A stretch of 34,562 nucleotides of DNA from Flavobacteriales bacterium (GCA_947463095.1 CANHRE010000026.1:1-34562), one strand, 5' to 3'. Positions 1-9,221 are shown, numbered from the stretch's first letter. Numbers and translations are program-made. The notes: a model not told the origin generated them from the letters alone.

Positions 1-82
1 AAAAACTCGGGTTCAATTTACTGCGAGACTCAAAGATTCAAAACGGGTTGACGGTTTTGGCGAATAAGTGTAAACCGCCGCT

Positions 83-117
83 AAACAAACAAGGCTTCCA
101 GATGTCTGAAAGCCTTG
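83..117 (-). terminator. Rho-independent terminator of tRNA-Pro
   Basis: On the minus strand just after the tRNA there is an 8-bp inverted repeat, CAAGGCTT (90-97) with AAGCCTTG (110-117). The 12-nt loop contains a second small CAG/CTG stem. The hairpin is followed by a T-rich run (TTTGTTT). Position and shape fit an intrinsic terminator for the tRNA transcript. Confidence 0.7.
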
Positions 118-125
118 TGCTACTT

Positions 126-202
126 TGGTCGGGATGACAAGATTCGAACTTGCGACCCCTTGCACCCCATGCAAGTGCGCTACCAGGCTGCGCCACATCC
201 CG
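126..202 (-). tRNA. tRNA-Pro (anticodon GGG)
   Basis: The reverse complement starts CGGGATG and pairs with CATCCCG to make a 7-bp acceptor stem (196-202 with 130-136). The anticodon stem CTTGC/GCAAG encloses the 7-base loop ATGGGGT, which gives anticodon GGG, read as proline. The T arm carries GTTCGAATC. The discriminator base is A (129), and the CCA tail is encoded in the DNA (126-128). A promoter lies about 85 bp upstream and a terminator follows directly, so it is a single-gene unit. Confidence 0.95.
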
Positions 203-286
203 ATGTTGTTTGCTCATTCCTGAACTCCTGGTATTCCGGACAGTTGCCTGCCCACGCATGGGAACGGATCTCCCTTTATGGGGCTG

Positions 287-317
287 CAAATATAGCATTT
301 CAGGCTGTTTTGCCAAA
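287..317 (-). promoter_or_regulatory. Promoter of tRNA-Pro, full Bacteroidota consensus
   Basis: Read on the minus strand: TTTG (314-317), a 19-bp spacer, then TATATTTG (287-294). This is an exact match to the known Bacteroidota vegetative promoter, -33 TTTG and -7 TAnnTTTG with 19-21 bp between. It lies between the end of aat and the tRNA and leaves a leader of about 80 nt before the mature tRNA. Confidence 0.8.
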
Positions 318-342
318 GACCGGTGAGGATTGTCTCTCAGGC

Positions 343-906
343 CTACATCAATGCCTCTTCCAGCAACTCAATGTAGGCCGCCTGCGGGATTTCTATGCCG
401 CCAAAACTGCGCAAATGATCCGTGATGTACTGCGTGTCCAACAGCGTAAACTGCTTCTCCTTCAGAAACGATACAAGAAACACCAGCGCCGTCTTCGATG
501 CATCTGTCATCACATGAAACATGCTCTCACCAAAAAAAGCCCTGCCCATAGCCACACCGTACAAACCGCCCACCAGCTTCCCTTCATGCCAAGTCTCGAA
601 ACTATGGGCATAACCCAGCTCGTGCAGTTGTACATACACCTCAATGATGTCTTCCGAGATCCAGGTTTCCTCGCGTGCAGCGCAATTCCTGATCACCCCC
701 TCAAAGTCCCGGTTGATATATTGGTCAAATTTGCCGCTGCGGTACAAACGCCCCAAGTTCTTCGATACCTTGAAATCTTCCAGGGGGATGATGCCCCGCA
801 TAATAGGTTCATGCCAGTAAATAGCATGGTTCTCATCGCTGTGCGCCATGGGAAACATACCCTTGGTATAGGCATACAACACCATATTGGGGTTCAACTC
901 ATCCAT
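343..906 (-). CDS. aat: Leucyl/phenylalanyl-tRNA--protein transferase
   Basis: Cytoplasmic Aat moves Leu or Phe from aminoacyl-tRNA to proteins with N-terminal Arg or Lys, marking them for ClpS/ClpAP (family knowledge). The 187-aa product shows the short form of the family: LYAYTKGMFPMA near the N-terminus, YWHEPIMRGIIPL, a central GGLYGVAMGRAFFGESMF block and the LLDTQYITDHLRSFGG motif. The open frame extends upstream to 1014, but that part would overlap trmB. I chose the Met at 906 because the alignable family region begins there and TATTTTCG, a near-consensus -7 box, lies 18 bp upstream (925-932). It diverges from trmB with about 55 bp between starts, so the two genes share a promoter region. 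Confidence 0.92.
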   Translation of the reverse strand: MDELNPNMVLYAYTKGMFPMAHSDENHAIYWHEPIMRGIIPLEDFKVSKNLGRLYRSGKFDQYINRDFEGVIRNCAAREETWISEDIIEVYVQLHELGYAHSFETWHEGKLVGGLYGVAMGRAFFGESMFHVMTDASKTALVFLVSFLKEKQFTLLDTQYITDHLRSFGGIEIPQAAYIELLEEALM

Positions 907-961
907 GGTTTTTACAGCAGCCCGCGAAAATATGTCGGCCACGCTGTTTTTTTGCGCCTTC

Positions 962-1597
962 ATGAGCAAGGCCAAGCTGCAGAAATTTGCCGAATTTGAT
1001 GCATTTCCCAACACCTTCGATGCCCGCTGTACGCTGAAAGGCCAATGGCATGGGTACTTTAAAAACGATCATCCCCTTGTGCTCGAACTGGCCTGTGGCA
1101 AAGCCGATTATTGCATCGGCCTGGCGCGCCTGCACCCAGACCGCAATTATATTGGCGTGGATGTTAAGGGCAACAGGTTGTGGCGCGGTGCCAAAACCGC
1201 CCTCGAAGAACAACTGCACCACTGTGCCTTTCTGCGCGTACAGATAGACCACCTGGAAGATTACTTCGCTCCTGGTGAGGTAGATGAAATCTGGATCACC
1301 TTCGCCGACCCGCAACCCGGAAAGCCACGCAAACGCCTAACCCATCCGCTGTTCCTGGAACGATACCGAAAGGTGCTAAAACCCGGAGGATTCATCCACC
1401 TGAAAACCGACAGCGAACTGCTGTTTGAATCCACCCTCGAGGTCCTTGCCGAATTGAACATCGAACCCCAGCGTATTGTGCGGGATGTGTATGTTCATGG
1501 AACACCTGAACCCGAACTCGCCATACAAACATTCTACGAGCGCATGTGGCTGGCCGAAGGCCGAACCATACGCTACCTCAACTTCAGGCTTCCCTGA
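962..1597 (+). CDS. trmB: tRNA (guanine-N7-)-methyltransferase
   Basis: TrmB uses SAM to methylate G46 of tRNA to m7G. The 211-aa protein begins MSKAKLQKFAEF, the usual start of the Bacteroidota form. It then shows the SAM motif LVLELACGKADY, YIGVDVKG (ribose-binding acidic loop), the ITFADPQPGKPRKRL motif that defines the family, and LKTDSELLFEST. The longer frame from 887 is rejected because the preceding residues fall on the antisense of aat. TTTTTTTG at 947-954 is a possible -7 element 7 bp before the ATG. The 3' end overlaps the convergent next gene by 14 bp. Confidence 0.93.
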   Translation: MSKAKLQKFAEFDAFPNTFDARCTLKGQWHGYFKNDHPLVLELACGKADYCIGLARLHPDRNYIGVDVKGNRLWRGAKTALEEQLHHCAFLRVQIDHLEDYFAPGEVDEIWITFADPQPGKPRKRLTHPLFLERYRKVLKPGGFIHLKTDSELLFESTLEVLAELNIEPQRIVRDVYVHGTPEPELAIQTFYERMWLAEGRTIRYLNFRLP

Positions 1598-2141
1598 AGG
1601 GCTCCAGCGCATCCATCCAGGTATCCCACAGGCTGAAGTCGGCCATGCCGGGAACATCCTCGCCCATACCATCTATGCTCACAGCAAAAGGCTGATCGCG
1701 TCTTATCCACTCTGTATCATTGGGGTCGGCTTGGGTGATGTTCACCATCCAGAGGGTTTCCAGCGGGTATCCATGCTTATGCTGCAGGTACTCCTCCACG
1801 CTGGCCGCATGCAGGATGCTGTGCGGTGATGCCGGGATGATGCCAGGATGATAGGGTAGTATCCAGGGCAGGTTTATGTCATACTCCGGACTTCCTTCCA
1901 CCGCTTCCATGCCTAAAACGCTCACGCTGTCCAGGATGAATTCTGCTGAACTTCCTTCGGGGAACGCTCCGGTGCACATAGGCCCGTTGATCCAGGCAAT
2001 AATGCCCTGTATCTGCGCAGCACCCAAGGTTTCCGGATGTGCCGGATCCATGCGGAACCCCACAAAATCGGCAAGCACTGCAGCGGCATAGCGCGCCTCC
2101 GACAGCGATCTGATGCTGTTGAACTTCAGTTTCAGCGTCAT
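1584..2141 (-). CDS. TrpF-like (phosphoribosylanthranilate isomerase-related) protein, probably not catalytic
   Basis: A 185-aa protein that resembles TrpF in outline. The opening strand-loop-helix LKLKFNSIRSLSEARYAAA followed by DFVGFRMD corresponds to the TrpF KICGITxxxDA...GADxxGF pattern. The C-terminal SIDGMGEDVPGMADFSLWD resembles the last phosphate-binding loop and helix of the barrel. The TrpF catalytic Cys of the KxCG motif is replaced (K-F-N-S), so anthranilate-pathway activity is doubtful. No trp gene is nearby. It sits between trmB (convergent, 14-bp overlap) and the large secreted protein, whose stop lies 8 bp upstream of its start, so read-through from that gene is possible. Related uncharacterised barrels are, to my knowledge, common in Bacteroidota; true function unknown. 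Confidence 0.6.
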   Translation of the reverse strand: MTLKLKFNSIRSLSEARYAAAVLADFVGFRMDPAHPETLGAAQIQGIIAWINGPMCTGAFPEGSSAEFILDSVSVLGMEAVEGSPEYDINLPWILPYHPGIIPASPHSILHAASVEEYLQHKHGYPLETLWMVNITQADPNDTEWIRRDQPFAVSIDGMGEDVPGMADFSLWDTWMDALEPFREA

Positions 2142-2149
2142 CTTCTTCT

Positions 2150-5100
2150 TCAGCGCAGCAAAGTTACTGTTCCGGGGAACTTATAACTCTTGCCGTCTGC
2201 ACTGCTCACTTCAACCACATAGGCATAAACGTCCTGCTGCACCGGAACACCCTGATAGGTGCCGTCCCAGCCAATGGTTGCATCAGTGGTTTCAAAAAGC
2301 TTTTCTCCCCAACGGTTGAAAATGGTCATATGGTACGCATCAAAGTTCTGCACGAAGGGCAGGAAACGGTTATTGCCGTTGGGTCCTGCATCGTCGGGCG
2401 TAAAGGCGTTGGGTATGAACACGATGATGTCAGGCCCGATTTTTACCGGACGAACCATGGTGTCTGTGCAGCCTTTATCTGAAACCACTACCAAGGTTAC
2501 TTGATAGATGGCCGTATCCTTACCGTAGGCAAAGCCCGGGTCGCGTTTGGTGCTCGAGTCTTTGCCACTACCGATGCCAAAGTTCCAGTAGTGTTTCAGG
2601 ATGCTGTTGTCGGCAACTCGGCTCTTGGTATAAAACTGGAACTTGGGAAGCGCGATGGTGGTATAGTAGCTCGGGTCGGAAGTGAAATCAGCAACAGGTA
2701 CCGGCCATACATCCACATAGGCGGGCTTGGATACCGTGGTGCTGCAAGGACCGGCGGTATTCACCATGGTAAGGCTTACGTTGTATTTGCCCCAGTTCGG
2801 ATAGCTGATGCCCTGTGGATTGGCATCAGTGGAATTGCCTCCATTGCCGAAATCCCAAACATAGCTAAGCTGTGATGCAGGAATATTGCTGCTTGTGAGC
2901 GTACTGCTGAAGTTCACCGTCAGGGGCTCGCAAGCGGCCAACAGGTCTCCACTAAAGTCGAATTTCGGATAGGCATGGATAAACAACTGCATGCTATCGG
3001 CCACAGCAGGGCACACATCTCCGGCGGGCGCCACATTGCGCACCTTCAGCCACACGCTGCCTGTTGCCTTGTCGTTGGCGCCAGGTGTATATACACTCGT
3101 GGTATCCTGTTTGCTGTAGCTTCCGTCGCCGCTGCTGCTCCACTGCACACCGGGTGACCACAACAGCCTGCTGTTCAGGTTCAGGGTCTGGTCGTCGCAC
3201 ATTTTGGAAGGATCGGGGGTCAGGATGTTCAGTGAAGGGTTGCTTTGCACAAGGATGTCGAAGCTGTCTTTCATCTTACAGCCAAAGGGATCGGAATAAG
3301 TATATACCAGCGTATAGGGGCCTTCAACAGTAGATTTCTGGTCGCTTCCAGGCGTGAACACGCTGTTGCCGCTTCCGCTCAGGCGCTTACCACTCCAAAC
3401 TCCGCTGCCGCCCACCGGACTCACAAAAGTTGGAGCCAGGTTGATGGCAGGATCGGTGCTGCATACCTTCATATCGGCAGGCATGGTCACTTTGGGCAGG
3501 GGCTTCACCACCAGTACACCGCTGTCGGCCGTGTAGCAGCCTGAAGCATCGTGTATGTATCTGAATTCCCAGTCCCCATCGCCGTTGGCCGGAATAAACA
3601 GGTGATTTTTCAGCACGGCGCCGCTCAGTTTGGAATCGGTTCGGTCTCCGTCTTTGCTGATGGCAATCCAGCGACCATCCGGAGGATTGGTCATGCCGTT
3701 CAACGTTACATAGGTGTTCAGGTCAATGGTATCATCGTTCAGGCAGAAGGTGGGGAAGGGCTGAACCTTCACCTTGGGCTCAGGAATGATCTTCACGCTG
3801 GAAGTATCGCGGGTGAAGCATCCGCTGATGGGGTCTTGAATGAAGAACGCCATCTCGTAATCACCGGAATAATAGTCTTCTGTTGGATCACCAAAACAAA
3901 ACTGCCAGTTGGCAGGGAGACCTGTACCTTGGTTTTTATCTTTAACAAGGCTGCCTGTTGGTACGCCCGAAGGGGCCTTCAGTACCGTCCAGTTGTATAA
4001 AGCACCTGTTTTTACCCTCGGCAGGATGATGGACGAATCCATGAGCGCACAGCCTATATCCTGACACCAGATGCGGTCTCGTAACTGTACAATGGGATTG
4101 CCCTGAATCACCACCGTAAAGCTGTCCTTGTTGTAACAGCCGGTCTTGGGGTCGGTGTATTCACAGATAATCACATCGGATTTATTCCTCCCGCCCTGCA
4201 GGCTGGCATTGCTGATGTTCTTAGTTCGGTAGAAATAGCTGTTGCCCACCTGTTCTACCAGTGACGGCGTGGTGCGGCAGCTGTATATCACAGCATTGCC
4301 GAACTTGGTAAATAATCCTGATTCCAGGCCCAGATTCAGGTCGCCGTAATCGTAGCAACGCTTGGGAACCGTGGTTTTTAGGTCCGGGAGGGGCTTCACC
4401 TTCAGGCAGATGGTGTCACGGTCCTCACAGGAATGTCCTACCTCGGTGATGTTCAGATACACTTCATAACACTGATCTACCTTGGGTGATACCTTGTACG
4501 ATGCTTTGGTGCCCATCGCCTGACTGGTTGCCAGATTGGTCCATAAGTAGTTTGGCGTGAGCCAGCCGGGCTTCGCAGTAGCTGTGATGGAAACAGAATC
4601 GCGCAGGCAGAAACTGAAATCCTTGCCCGCATCGGCAATCACGGTGTCGTTCACAAACAAATCAGCTGTGTCGCGGCCTATGCAGTTCCACTTCGTCTCC
4701 TGAACTTCCACCCGATATATGTTCTTCTTGTGTACTGTAATTACGCGGGTGGTATCGTTTGTGGGGAACCAGCGATAGCGCACTGTGTCGGCATGACCGG
4801 CATCAAAAGTGGTGTTTTCGTAGGTGCAGATGCGTTGATCGGGGCCTATACCCACAATGGGAAGTACCTTCATCAGAATGCGCACGGTATCTGTGGCAAT
4901 GCAGCCGTTCTTGTCCGTAAGCCTCAGTGAAATGGCCGTATCCTGGGTGACTACGGCATCCTGGAATGTGTTGGTATCAGCCGGGTTGTGCGTATGCGGA
5001 TTCGCCCAACGGTACTTGTAGGGGCTAACCCCGTTTACGATTATCGGACTCAATCGGTAGGTATTGCCATAGCACAGGAATGTATCCTTGCCTAGGTCAA

Positions 5101-6673
5101 TGGCCAGTACCGGTGGAATAATCACCGTGTCGGAGTAGAATGTGGCACAGTTGGTCAGCGCACTGTTGATCATGTGGCTGATGATGTATTTACCGCCTTT
5201 CTTGAACTGAAAGGTATCCGTTTGCTTGCCGTTGCTTAGGTAGATTGGATTCTTGCCGGTGCTGTCCAGGATCTGCCAGCGAAAGATGGGCTTCCCTTTG
5301 AAGTTCAGTGACGGTGTGCTGTGCATGCGCAGCTTTCCGCAAATCAACTTGGTATAAGTACGGGTAGCCACGCTGCGGGGCTTCACCTTCACGCGGAAAG
5401 AGCGGATGGCCGTTCCAGGTGTAGGACAATTATCATCGCGGGCAATGGCCGTGAAGGAATACAACAGGTCGCTGGCTTGTCCTACTTTAGGAGTCCAGCA
5501 GAATTTACCCTTCTTTTCCCGGGCCTTGGGGTCTACAATGGTGAAAGTGGCTCCGGGAATCCCGCGGTTCCAGTTAAGTGTTACCGTGTCGGGCTTGGTT
5601 TGCTGTGGCGTGAACTGTACGTCTTTCGTGACCACTTCAAAACAGAGCTGCTCCCCCTCACAGACTTCATAGCTGTAAGGGCCGGCAATCTCCGGCGGGT
5701 TGTTCGGCCCACAGTTGGTGGCAATGAACTGCATGTCCCTCCTCGTGACACCAATCAACTGCATTTTGCCTTTACTATCTCGCCGCCATTCTCGTATCTC
5801 CATCACGATAATTCCCACCCAGGGACAGTCGCCGCCGGGCGTGAAAATCAAATCACCGGTGATGGAATCGCAATACATGCCAATAGGAGGCTTGGCATTG
5901 GGGTTGGTAGCTGATTTGCCGGTCGGGCCCTTGTACACGGGTACAGGATCCTTGGGTGTCAGCGGAGAATTATAGGAAGCCAGGCTGCCCTGGGATCGGA
6001 AGGATCCGGCCAGGCTGAACGATAGTGAATCCCTGTCTGCGCTGTCCAAAGCGCCGTTGTTGAACTGGTAGGGCTGGTTGCAGCATACAATCGCCACCGG
6101 GTCGTTGGTAAGTACCGGTGAATTGTTGCAGGGGGCGCGGCAGGCATTGATGTCGCACCAGGTGTAGAAAGTATTGCCCGCCTGCCCGGTGGTGATGCCC
6201 ACGCTGCGCACATACAGCAGCATGGAAATGGTGAATTCGCAGCAGCCTGCCTTCATTGCAGCACGCAGGTCCAGCGTGCCTTTGAAGGTATGCTTCTCAA
6301 TGCCGTAGGGATATGAACTTCCGCAGGGCTGCGCGCAGCGACTGCGCTCCTTAGAACAGGTCTTGGTGATGTCCACAATACTGCTGCGGGTCATCGCCAG
6401 GGTAAAGGATGTATTACAACTGGTGCCCTTGCCCGTTACCGATACCGCTGTGGGCGCCGTGAGGTTGCTGTTGCAGTTCTCACTGGTGCCGCACTTCGGA
6501 CTCTGCCCCAGAACGTAACAGCCGTTGCAGTCGCGGTAAAAGTTATAAATCACCTCAAATACGCTGTCGCGAACACAGCGATATGTGATGTCCGAACCAA
6601 CAATATGGTCGGCGCGAAGGGTTCCGACAGCAGATGCTGCCAGAAGAAAGAGAGCGGTTAATCTTGCCTTCAT
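2150..6673 (-). CDS. Giant secreted PKD/Ig-repeat protein with T9SS type B sorting domain (gliding-motility-associated C-terminal domain)
   Basis: A 1507-aa exported protein. A signal peptide (MKARLTALFLLAASAVGTLRA) is followed by DHIVGSDITYRC...YNFYRDC, the typical N-terminal module of large Bacteroidota gliding/adhesion proteins. Many Cys-rich, beta-rich repeats follow, with recurring phrases such as PLPxVxxPxDxxxC and YTDPKTGC. PKD domains (YVWDFGNGGNSTDANPQ; HYWNFGIGSGKDSST) lie in the last quarter. The end carries IPNAFTPDDAGPNGNNRF, MTIFNRWGEKLFET and GWDGTYQG, the CHU_C/type B sorting signal recognised by the type IX secretion system. The role is probably surface adhesin or matrix protein (inferred). 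AGGAAG lies 5 bp before the ATG, one of few SD-like sequences in the window. No promoter is evident. Confidence 0.9.
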   Translation of the reverse strand: MKARLTALFLLAASAVGTLRADHIVGSDITYRCVRDSVFEVIYNFYRDCNGCYVLGQSPKCGTSENCNSNLTAPTAVSVTGKGTSCNTSFTLAMTRSSIVDITKTCSKERSRCAQPCGSSYPYGIEKHTFKGTLDLRAAMKAGCCEFTISMLLYVRSVGITTGQAGNTFYTWCDINACRAPCNNSPVLTNDPVAIVCCNQPYQFNNGALDSADRDSLSFSLAGSFRSQGSLASYNSPLTPKDPVPVYKGPTGKSATNPNAKPPIGMYCDSITGDLIFTPGGDCPWVGIIVMEIREWRRDSKGKMQLIGVTRRDMQFIATNCGPNNPPEIAGPYSYEVCEGEQLCFEVVTKDVQFTPQQTKPDTVTLNWNRGIPGATFTIVDPKAREKKGKFCWTPKVGQASDLLYSFTAIARDDNCPTPGTAIRSFRVKVKPRSVATRTYTKLICGKLRMHSTPSLNFKGKPIFRWQILDSTGKNPIYLSNGKQTDTFQFKKGGKYIISHMINSALTNCATFYSDTVIIPPVLAIDLGKDTFLCYGNTYRLSPIIVNGVSPYKYRWANPHTHNPADTNTFQDAVVTQDTAISLRLTDKNGCIATDTVRILMKVLPIVGIGPDQRICTYENTTFDAGHADTVRYRWFPTNDTTRVITVHKKNIYRVEVQETKWNCIGRDTADLFVNDTVIADAGKDFSFCLRDSVSITATAKPGWLTPNYLWTNLATSQAMGTKASYKVSPKVDQCYEVYLNITEVGHSCEDRDTICLKVKPLPDLKTTVPKRCYDYGDLNLGLESGLFTKFGNAVIYSCRTTPSLVEQVGNSYFYRTKNISNASLQGGRNKSDVIICEYTDPKTGCYNKDSFTVVIQGNPIVQLRDRIWCQDIGCALMDSSIILPRVKTGALYNWTVLKAPSGVPTGSLVKDKNQGTGLPANWQFCFGDPTEDYYSGDYEMAFFIQDPISGCFTRDTSSVKIIPEPKVKVQPFPTFCLNDDTIDLNTYVTLNGMTNPPDGRWIAISKDGDRTDSKLSGAVLKNHLFIPANGDGDWEFRYIHDASGCYTADSGVLVVKPLPKVTMPADMKVCSTDPAINLAPTFVSPVGGSGVWSGKRLSGSGNSVFTPGSDQKSTVEGPYTLVYTYSDPFGCKMKDSFDILVQSNPSLNILTPDPSKMCDDQTLNLNSRLLWSPGVQWSSSGDGSYSKQDTTSVYTPGANDKATGSVWLKVRNVAPAGDVCPAVADSMQLFIHAYPKFDFSGDLLAACEPLTVNFSSTLTSSNIPASQLSYVWDFGNGGNSTDANPQGISYPNWGKYNVSLTMVNTAGPCSTTVSKPAYVDVWPVPVADFTSDPSYYTTIALPKFQFYTKSRVADNSILKHYWNFGIGSGKDSSTKRDPGFAYGKDTAIYQVTLVVVSDKGCTDTMVRPVKIGPDIIVFIPNAFTPDDAGPNGNNRFLPFVQNFDAYHMTIFNRWGEKLFETTDATIGWDGTYQGVPVQQDVYAYVVEVSSADGKSYKFPGTVTLLR

Positions 6674-6900
6674 GGCTTCCTGTTCAGGATTTAGACATTA
6701 ATGAGTTTTAAAACGTTGCCCGGATTTCGGGATGTTCAAAAATAATGATTTTCGCCCAGCTTTTATTCCCACCCGACCAAAGGGTTTTTCCTCGGCTAAA
6801 AACAGGCTTCCGGCAGGTCCCGCATCACCTCAGGTTGCATCTCTTTACCCACCCGGGATGCCCGGCTGTTCTTTTTACCGTAAAATTGCATCCCGTTTTG

Positions 6901-8943
6901 ATGGACAAAGAGCTACTTAGCAAAGCCTTTCGACTGATGTGCGAAGCCAGAGCCATGGCCCGTACCTACGACGAAAACCGACAGATTACCAAATACGTGC
7001 ACAGCACCAGCAAAGGCCATGAAGCCATCCAGCTGGCGCTGGCCTTCCAGCTTAGGCCGGAAGATTATATCTATCCGTACTACCGCGACGAGTCCATCCT
7101 GCTCGGCATCGGCATGCAGCCTTATGAGCTCATGCTGCAGCTGCTGGCAAAAGCCGACGACCCCTTCAGCGGAGGCAGAAGCTATTACAGCCACCCCTCG
7201 CTGAATCGTCCCGATATGCCGAAAATTCCCCACCAGAGCAGCGCTACCGGCATGCAGGCAATCCCCGCTACCGGCTGCGCCCACGGCATCAGCTACAAGG
7301 AACATCAGGGCTTGCTTCCCGATGGTCAGCAGCCCATCGTGGTATGCTCACTCGGCGATGGCTCCGTGACCGAAGGAGAAGTGGCAGAAGCCCTGCAAAT
7401 GGCCGTGCTGCGCAAACTCCCAATCCTGTTCCTCGTGCAGGACAACGACTGGGGCATCAGCGCCAGCGGCGATGAAATGCGCGCCATGGATGCCTTCGAC
7501 TACGCCCTCGGCTTCAAAGGCATCCGCCGCATGCGCACCACCGGCTACGACTTTGCCAAAAGCTGGGATGATGTACAAACCGCGCTGAACTACGTGCGTA
7601 AAGAACGCGCCCCCATGCTGCTGCACGCCAAAGTGCCCCTGCTCGGTCACCATACCAGCGGCGTGCGCAGTGAGTGGTATCGCGACGACATGAAACAGCA
7701 CGAAGCCCTCGACCCCTATCCACGTATGCGCGACCTGCTGCTGCAAAACGGGTTTACAGAACATGAACTTGCCGCCGTCCAAAAAACTGCCGACACCTTT
7801 ATAACCGACTCCTTCCAAAAAGCCGTCGCCGCCCCCGATCCCGCCCCGGAAACCGCCACCCTGCACGAGTTTGCCCCTACAACTGTAACCGATGAGCGCG
7901 GCGTGCGCGAACCCGAAGGTCGTGAACCGGTCATCATGGTGGATGCAGCGCTGTTTGCCATGGATGAAATCCTCGGCAAACATCCCGAAGCCCTGCTCTA
8001 TGGACAGGACGTGGGTAAGCGCCTCGGCGGCGTGTTCCGCGAAGCCGCCACCCTCGCCAAGAAATACGGTGATGAGCGGGTATTCAATACGCCCATTCAG
8101 GAAGCCTACATCGTAGGATCCACCCAGGGTATGAGCGCCGTGGGACTCAAGCCCATCGTAGAAATTCAGTTCGCCGACTATATCTGGCCCGGCGTGAACC
8201 AACTGGTGACAGAACTCAGCAAGAGCTGCTACCTTACCATGGGGAAATACCCCGTGGGCGCCCTCATACGCATCCCCACAGGCGCCTATGGCGGAGGCGG
8301 TCCCTACCACAGCGGTACCGTGGAAAGCAGCATCCTGCCCATCAAAGGCATCAAGGTGGTGTATCCCAGCAATGCCGCCGACATGAAGGGGCTGATGAAG
8401 GCCGCGTTCTACGACCCCAACCCCGTGGTGATGTTCGAACACAAAGGACTGTACTGGAGCAAGGTGCCCGGCACCGAAGCCGCCCGCTGTCCTGAGCCGG
8501 ATGCCGATTACATCATCCCCCTCGGCAAGGCCCGCGTGGTGCTGGAAGCGGATGAAAAACAACGCAACAGCGGACGAAGCCTGGGCATCATCACCTACGG
8601 CATGGGCGTTTACTGGGCGCTGGCCGCGGCGAAGCAGTTCCCCGGCAGCCTGGAAATCCTCGACCTGCGCACCCTCAACCCCTGCGACGATGAAGCCATC
8701 TACGCATGCGTGAAGCGCCACGGCAAAGCCATCGTGCTCACCGAAGAAACCCTGCATAATTCCTTCGCAGAAGCCATCGCAGGGCGCATCGGCAGGGAGT
8801 GCTTCCAATGGCTGGACGCACCCGTACAGACCGTAGGCGCGCTGGACGTACCTGCCATCCCCCTGAACATGGGCCTCGAGCAGGTTATCCTGCCGGGCGT
8901 AAACGGCATCAGCCGCGCCGTGCAGGACCTGCTGGATTATTAA
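6901..8943 (+). CDS. Fused alpha/beta 2-oxoacid dehydrogenase E1 component (branched-chain 2-oxoacid or pyruvate type)
   Basis: This 680-aa thiamine-diphosphate enzyme decarboxylates a 2-oxo acid and passes the acyl group to the E2 lipoyl domain. Residues 1 to about 330 are the alpha half, with HQSSATGMQAIPATGCAHG and the ThDP motif starting GDGSVTEGE at residue 152 and ending in QDND near 181. A linker with ATLHEFAPTTVTDERG follows. From about residue 345 comes the beta half: ALLYGQDVGKRLGGVFREA, FNTPIQEAYIVG, EIQFADYIWPG, YGGGGPYHSGTVE. Fusion of both halves in one chain is common in Bacteroidota. The frame is open from 6745, but those 52 residues have no family match, so Met 6901 is chosen; TAAAATTG (6881-6888) is a possible -7 box. 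No E2 or E3 gene is in the window. The 227 bp before it (6674-6900) hold nothing else I recognise. Confidence 0.93.
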   Translation: MDKELLSKAFRLMCEARAMARTYDENRQITKYVHSTSKGHEAIQLALAFQLRPEDYIYPYYRDESILLGIGMQPYELMLQLLAKADDPFSGGRSYYSHPSLNRPDMPKIPHQSSATGMQAIPATGCAHGISYKEHQGLLPDGQQPIVVCSLGDGSVTEGEVAEALQMAVLRKLPILFLVQDNDWGISASGDEMRAMDAFDYALGFKGIRRMRTTGYDFAKSWDDVQTALNYVRKERAPMLLHAKVPLLGHHTSGVRSEWYRDDMKQHEALDPYPRMRDLLLQNGFTEHELAAVQKTADTFITDSFQKAVAAPDPAPETATLHEFAPTTVTDERGVREPEGREPVIMVDAALFAMDEILGKHPEALLYGQDVGKRLGGVFREAATLAKKYGDERVFNTPIQEAYIVGSTQGMSAVGLKPIVEIQFADYIWPGVNQLVTELSKSCYLTMGKYPVGALIRIPTGAYGGGGPYHSGTVESSILPIKGIKVVYPSNAADMKGLMKAAFYDPNPVVMFEHKGLYWSKVPGTEAARCPEPDADYIIPLGKARVVLEADEKQRNSGRSLGIITYGMGVYWALAAAKQFPGSLEILDLRTLNPCDDEAIYACVKRHGKAIVLTEETLHNSFAEAIAGRIGRECFQWLDAPVQTVGALDVPAIPLNMGLEQVILPGVNGISRAVQDLLDY

Positions 8944-9003
8944 ATCTTCATTCCAGCAAAAAAGAACAGAATCTAGCCGCCCCTGCGGATGTTTTGGACG
9001 TGC

Positions 9004-9029
9004 CCCCGCCTTGCCTTCGACAGGCGGGG
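9004..9029. repeat. GC-rich inverted repeat CCCCGCCT/AGGCGGGG
   Basis: Perfect 8-bp arms at 9004-9011 and 9022-9029 with a 10-nt loop containing CTTCGACAGGC, a kernel that recurs near 21654 (CTTCGACAGGCTC). It has no T-tract, so it is more likely a dispersed palindrome than a terminator. Confidence 0.6.
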
Positions 9030-9053
9030 TCGGGCTATCCACTGCAAGTCCTC

Positions 9054-9070
9054 ATGAAGCTGTGCTTCAT
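9054..9070. repeat. Hairpin ATGAAGC-TGT-GCTTCAT
   Basis: Perfect 7-bp arms with a 3-nt loop, 45 bp after the E1 stop-proximal hairpin. It has no downstream T-run on either strand. It may be part of a larger degenerate repeat unit, since the phrases CGGGCTATCC (9031) and CGGGCTTTCC (9072) flank it. Confidence 0.5.
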
Positions 9071-9221
9071 TCCGGGCTTTCCGTTGCTATCCCTCACGCT
9101 AAAGATGCTTATTTAAACACATCTGTCCAAAATAATCGTTAGCCAATGTTCATATAGCGTCCTGCCATTGAAATGCAGAACCTTCCCAAAATAGTAGCAA
9201 CTCTTCTAGAACTTAATATGC

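Noticed and set aside
961-964. CATG as overlapping divergent start codons of aat and trmB
   Set aside because: The aat ATG at 963 would leave no promoter space; the better aat start is 906, with a -7-like box upstream and family homology beginning there.
115-999. 294-codon open frame on the plus strand
   Set aside because: Runs through the tRNA gene and antisense to aat; its composition is not protein-like.
6745-6900. N-terminal extension of the E1 protein by 52 residues
   Set aside because: The residues are Pro- and His-rich, resemble no targeting signal, and the family begins at Met 6901.
7348-9042. 564-codon open frame on the minus strand
   Set aside because: It is antisense to the E1 gene, whose family motifs are unmistakable. 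The translation is rich in Gly, His and Val and matches nothing; high-GC antisense frames often stay open.
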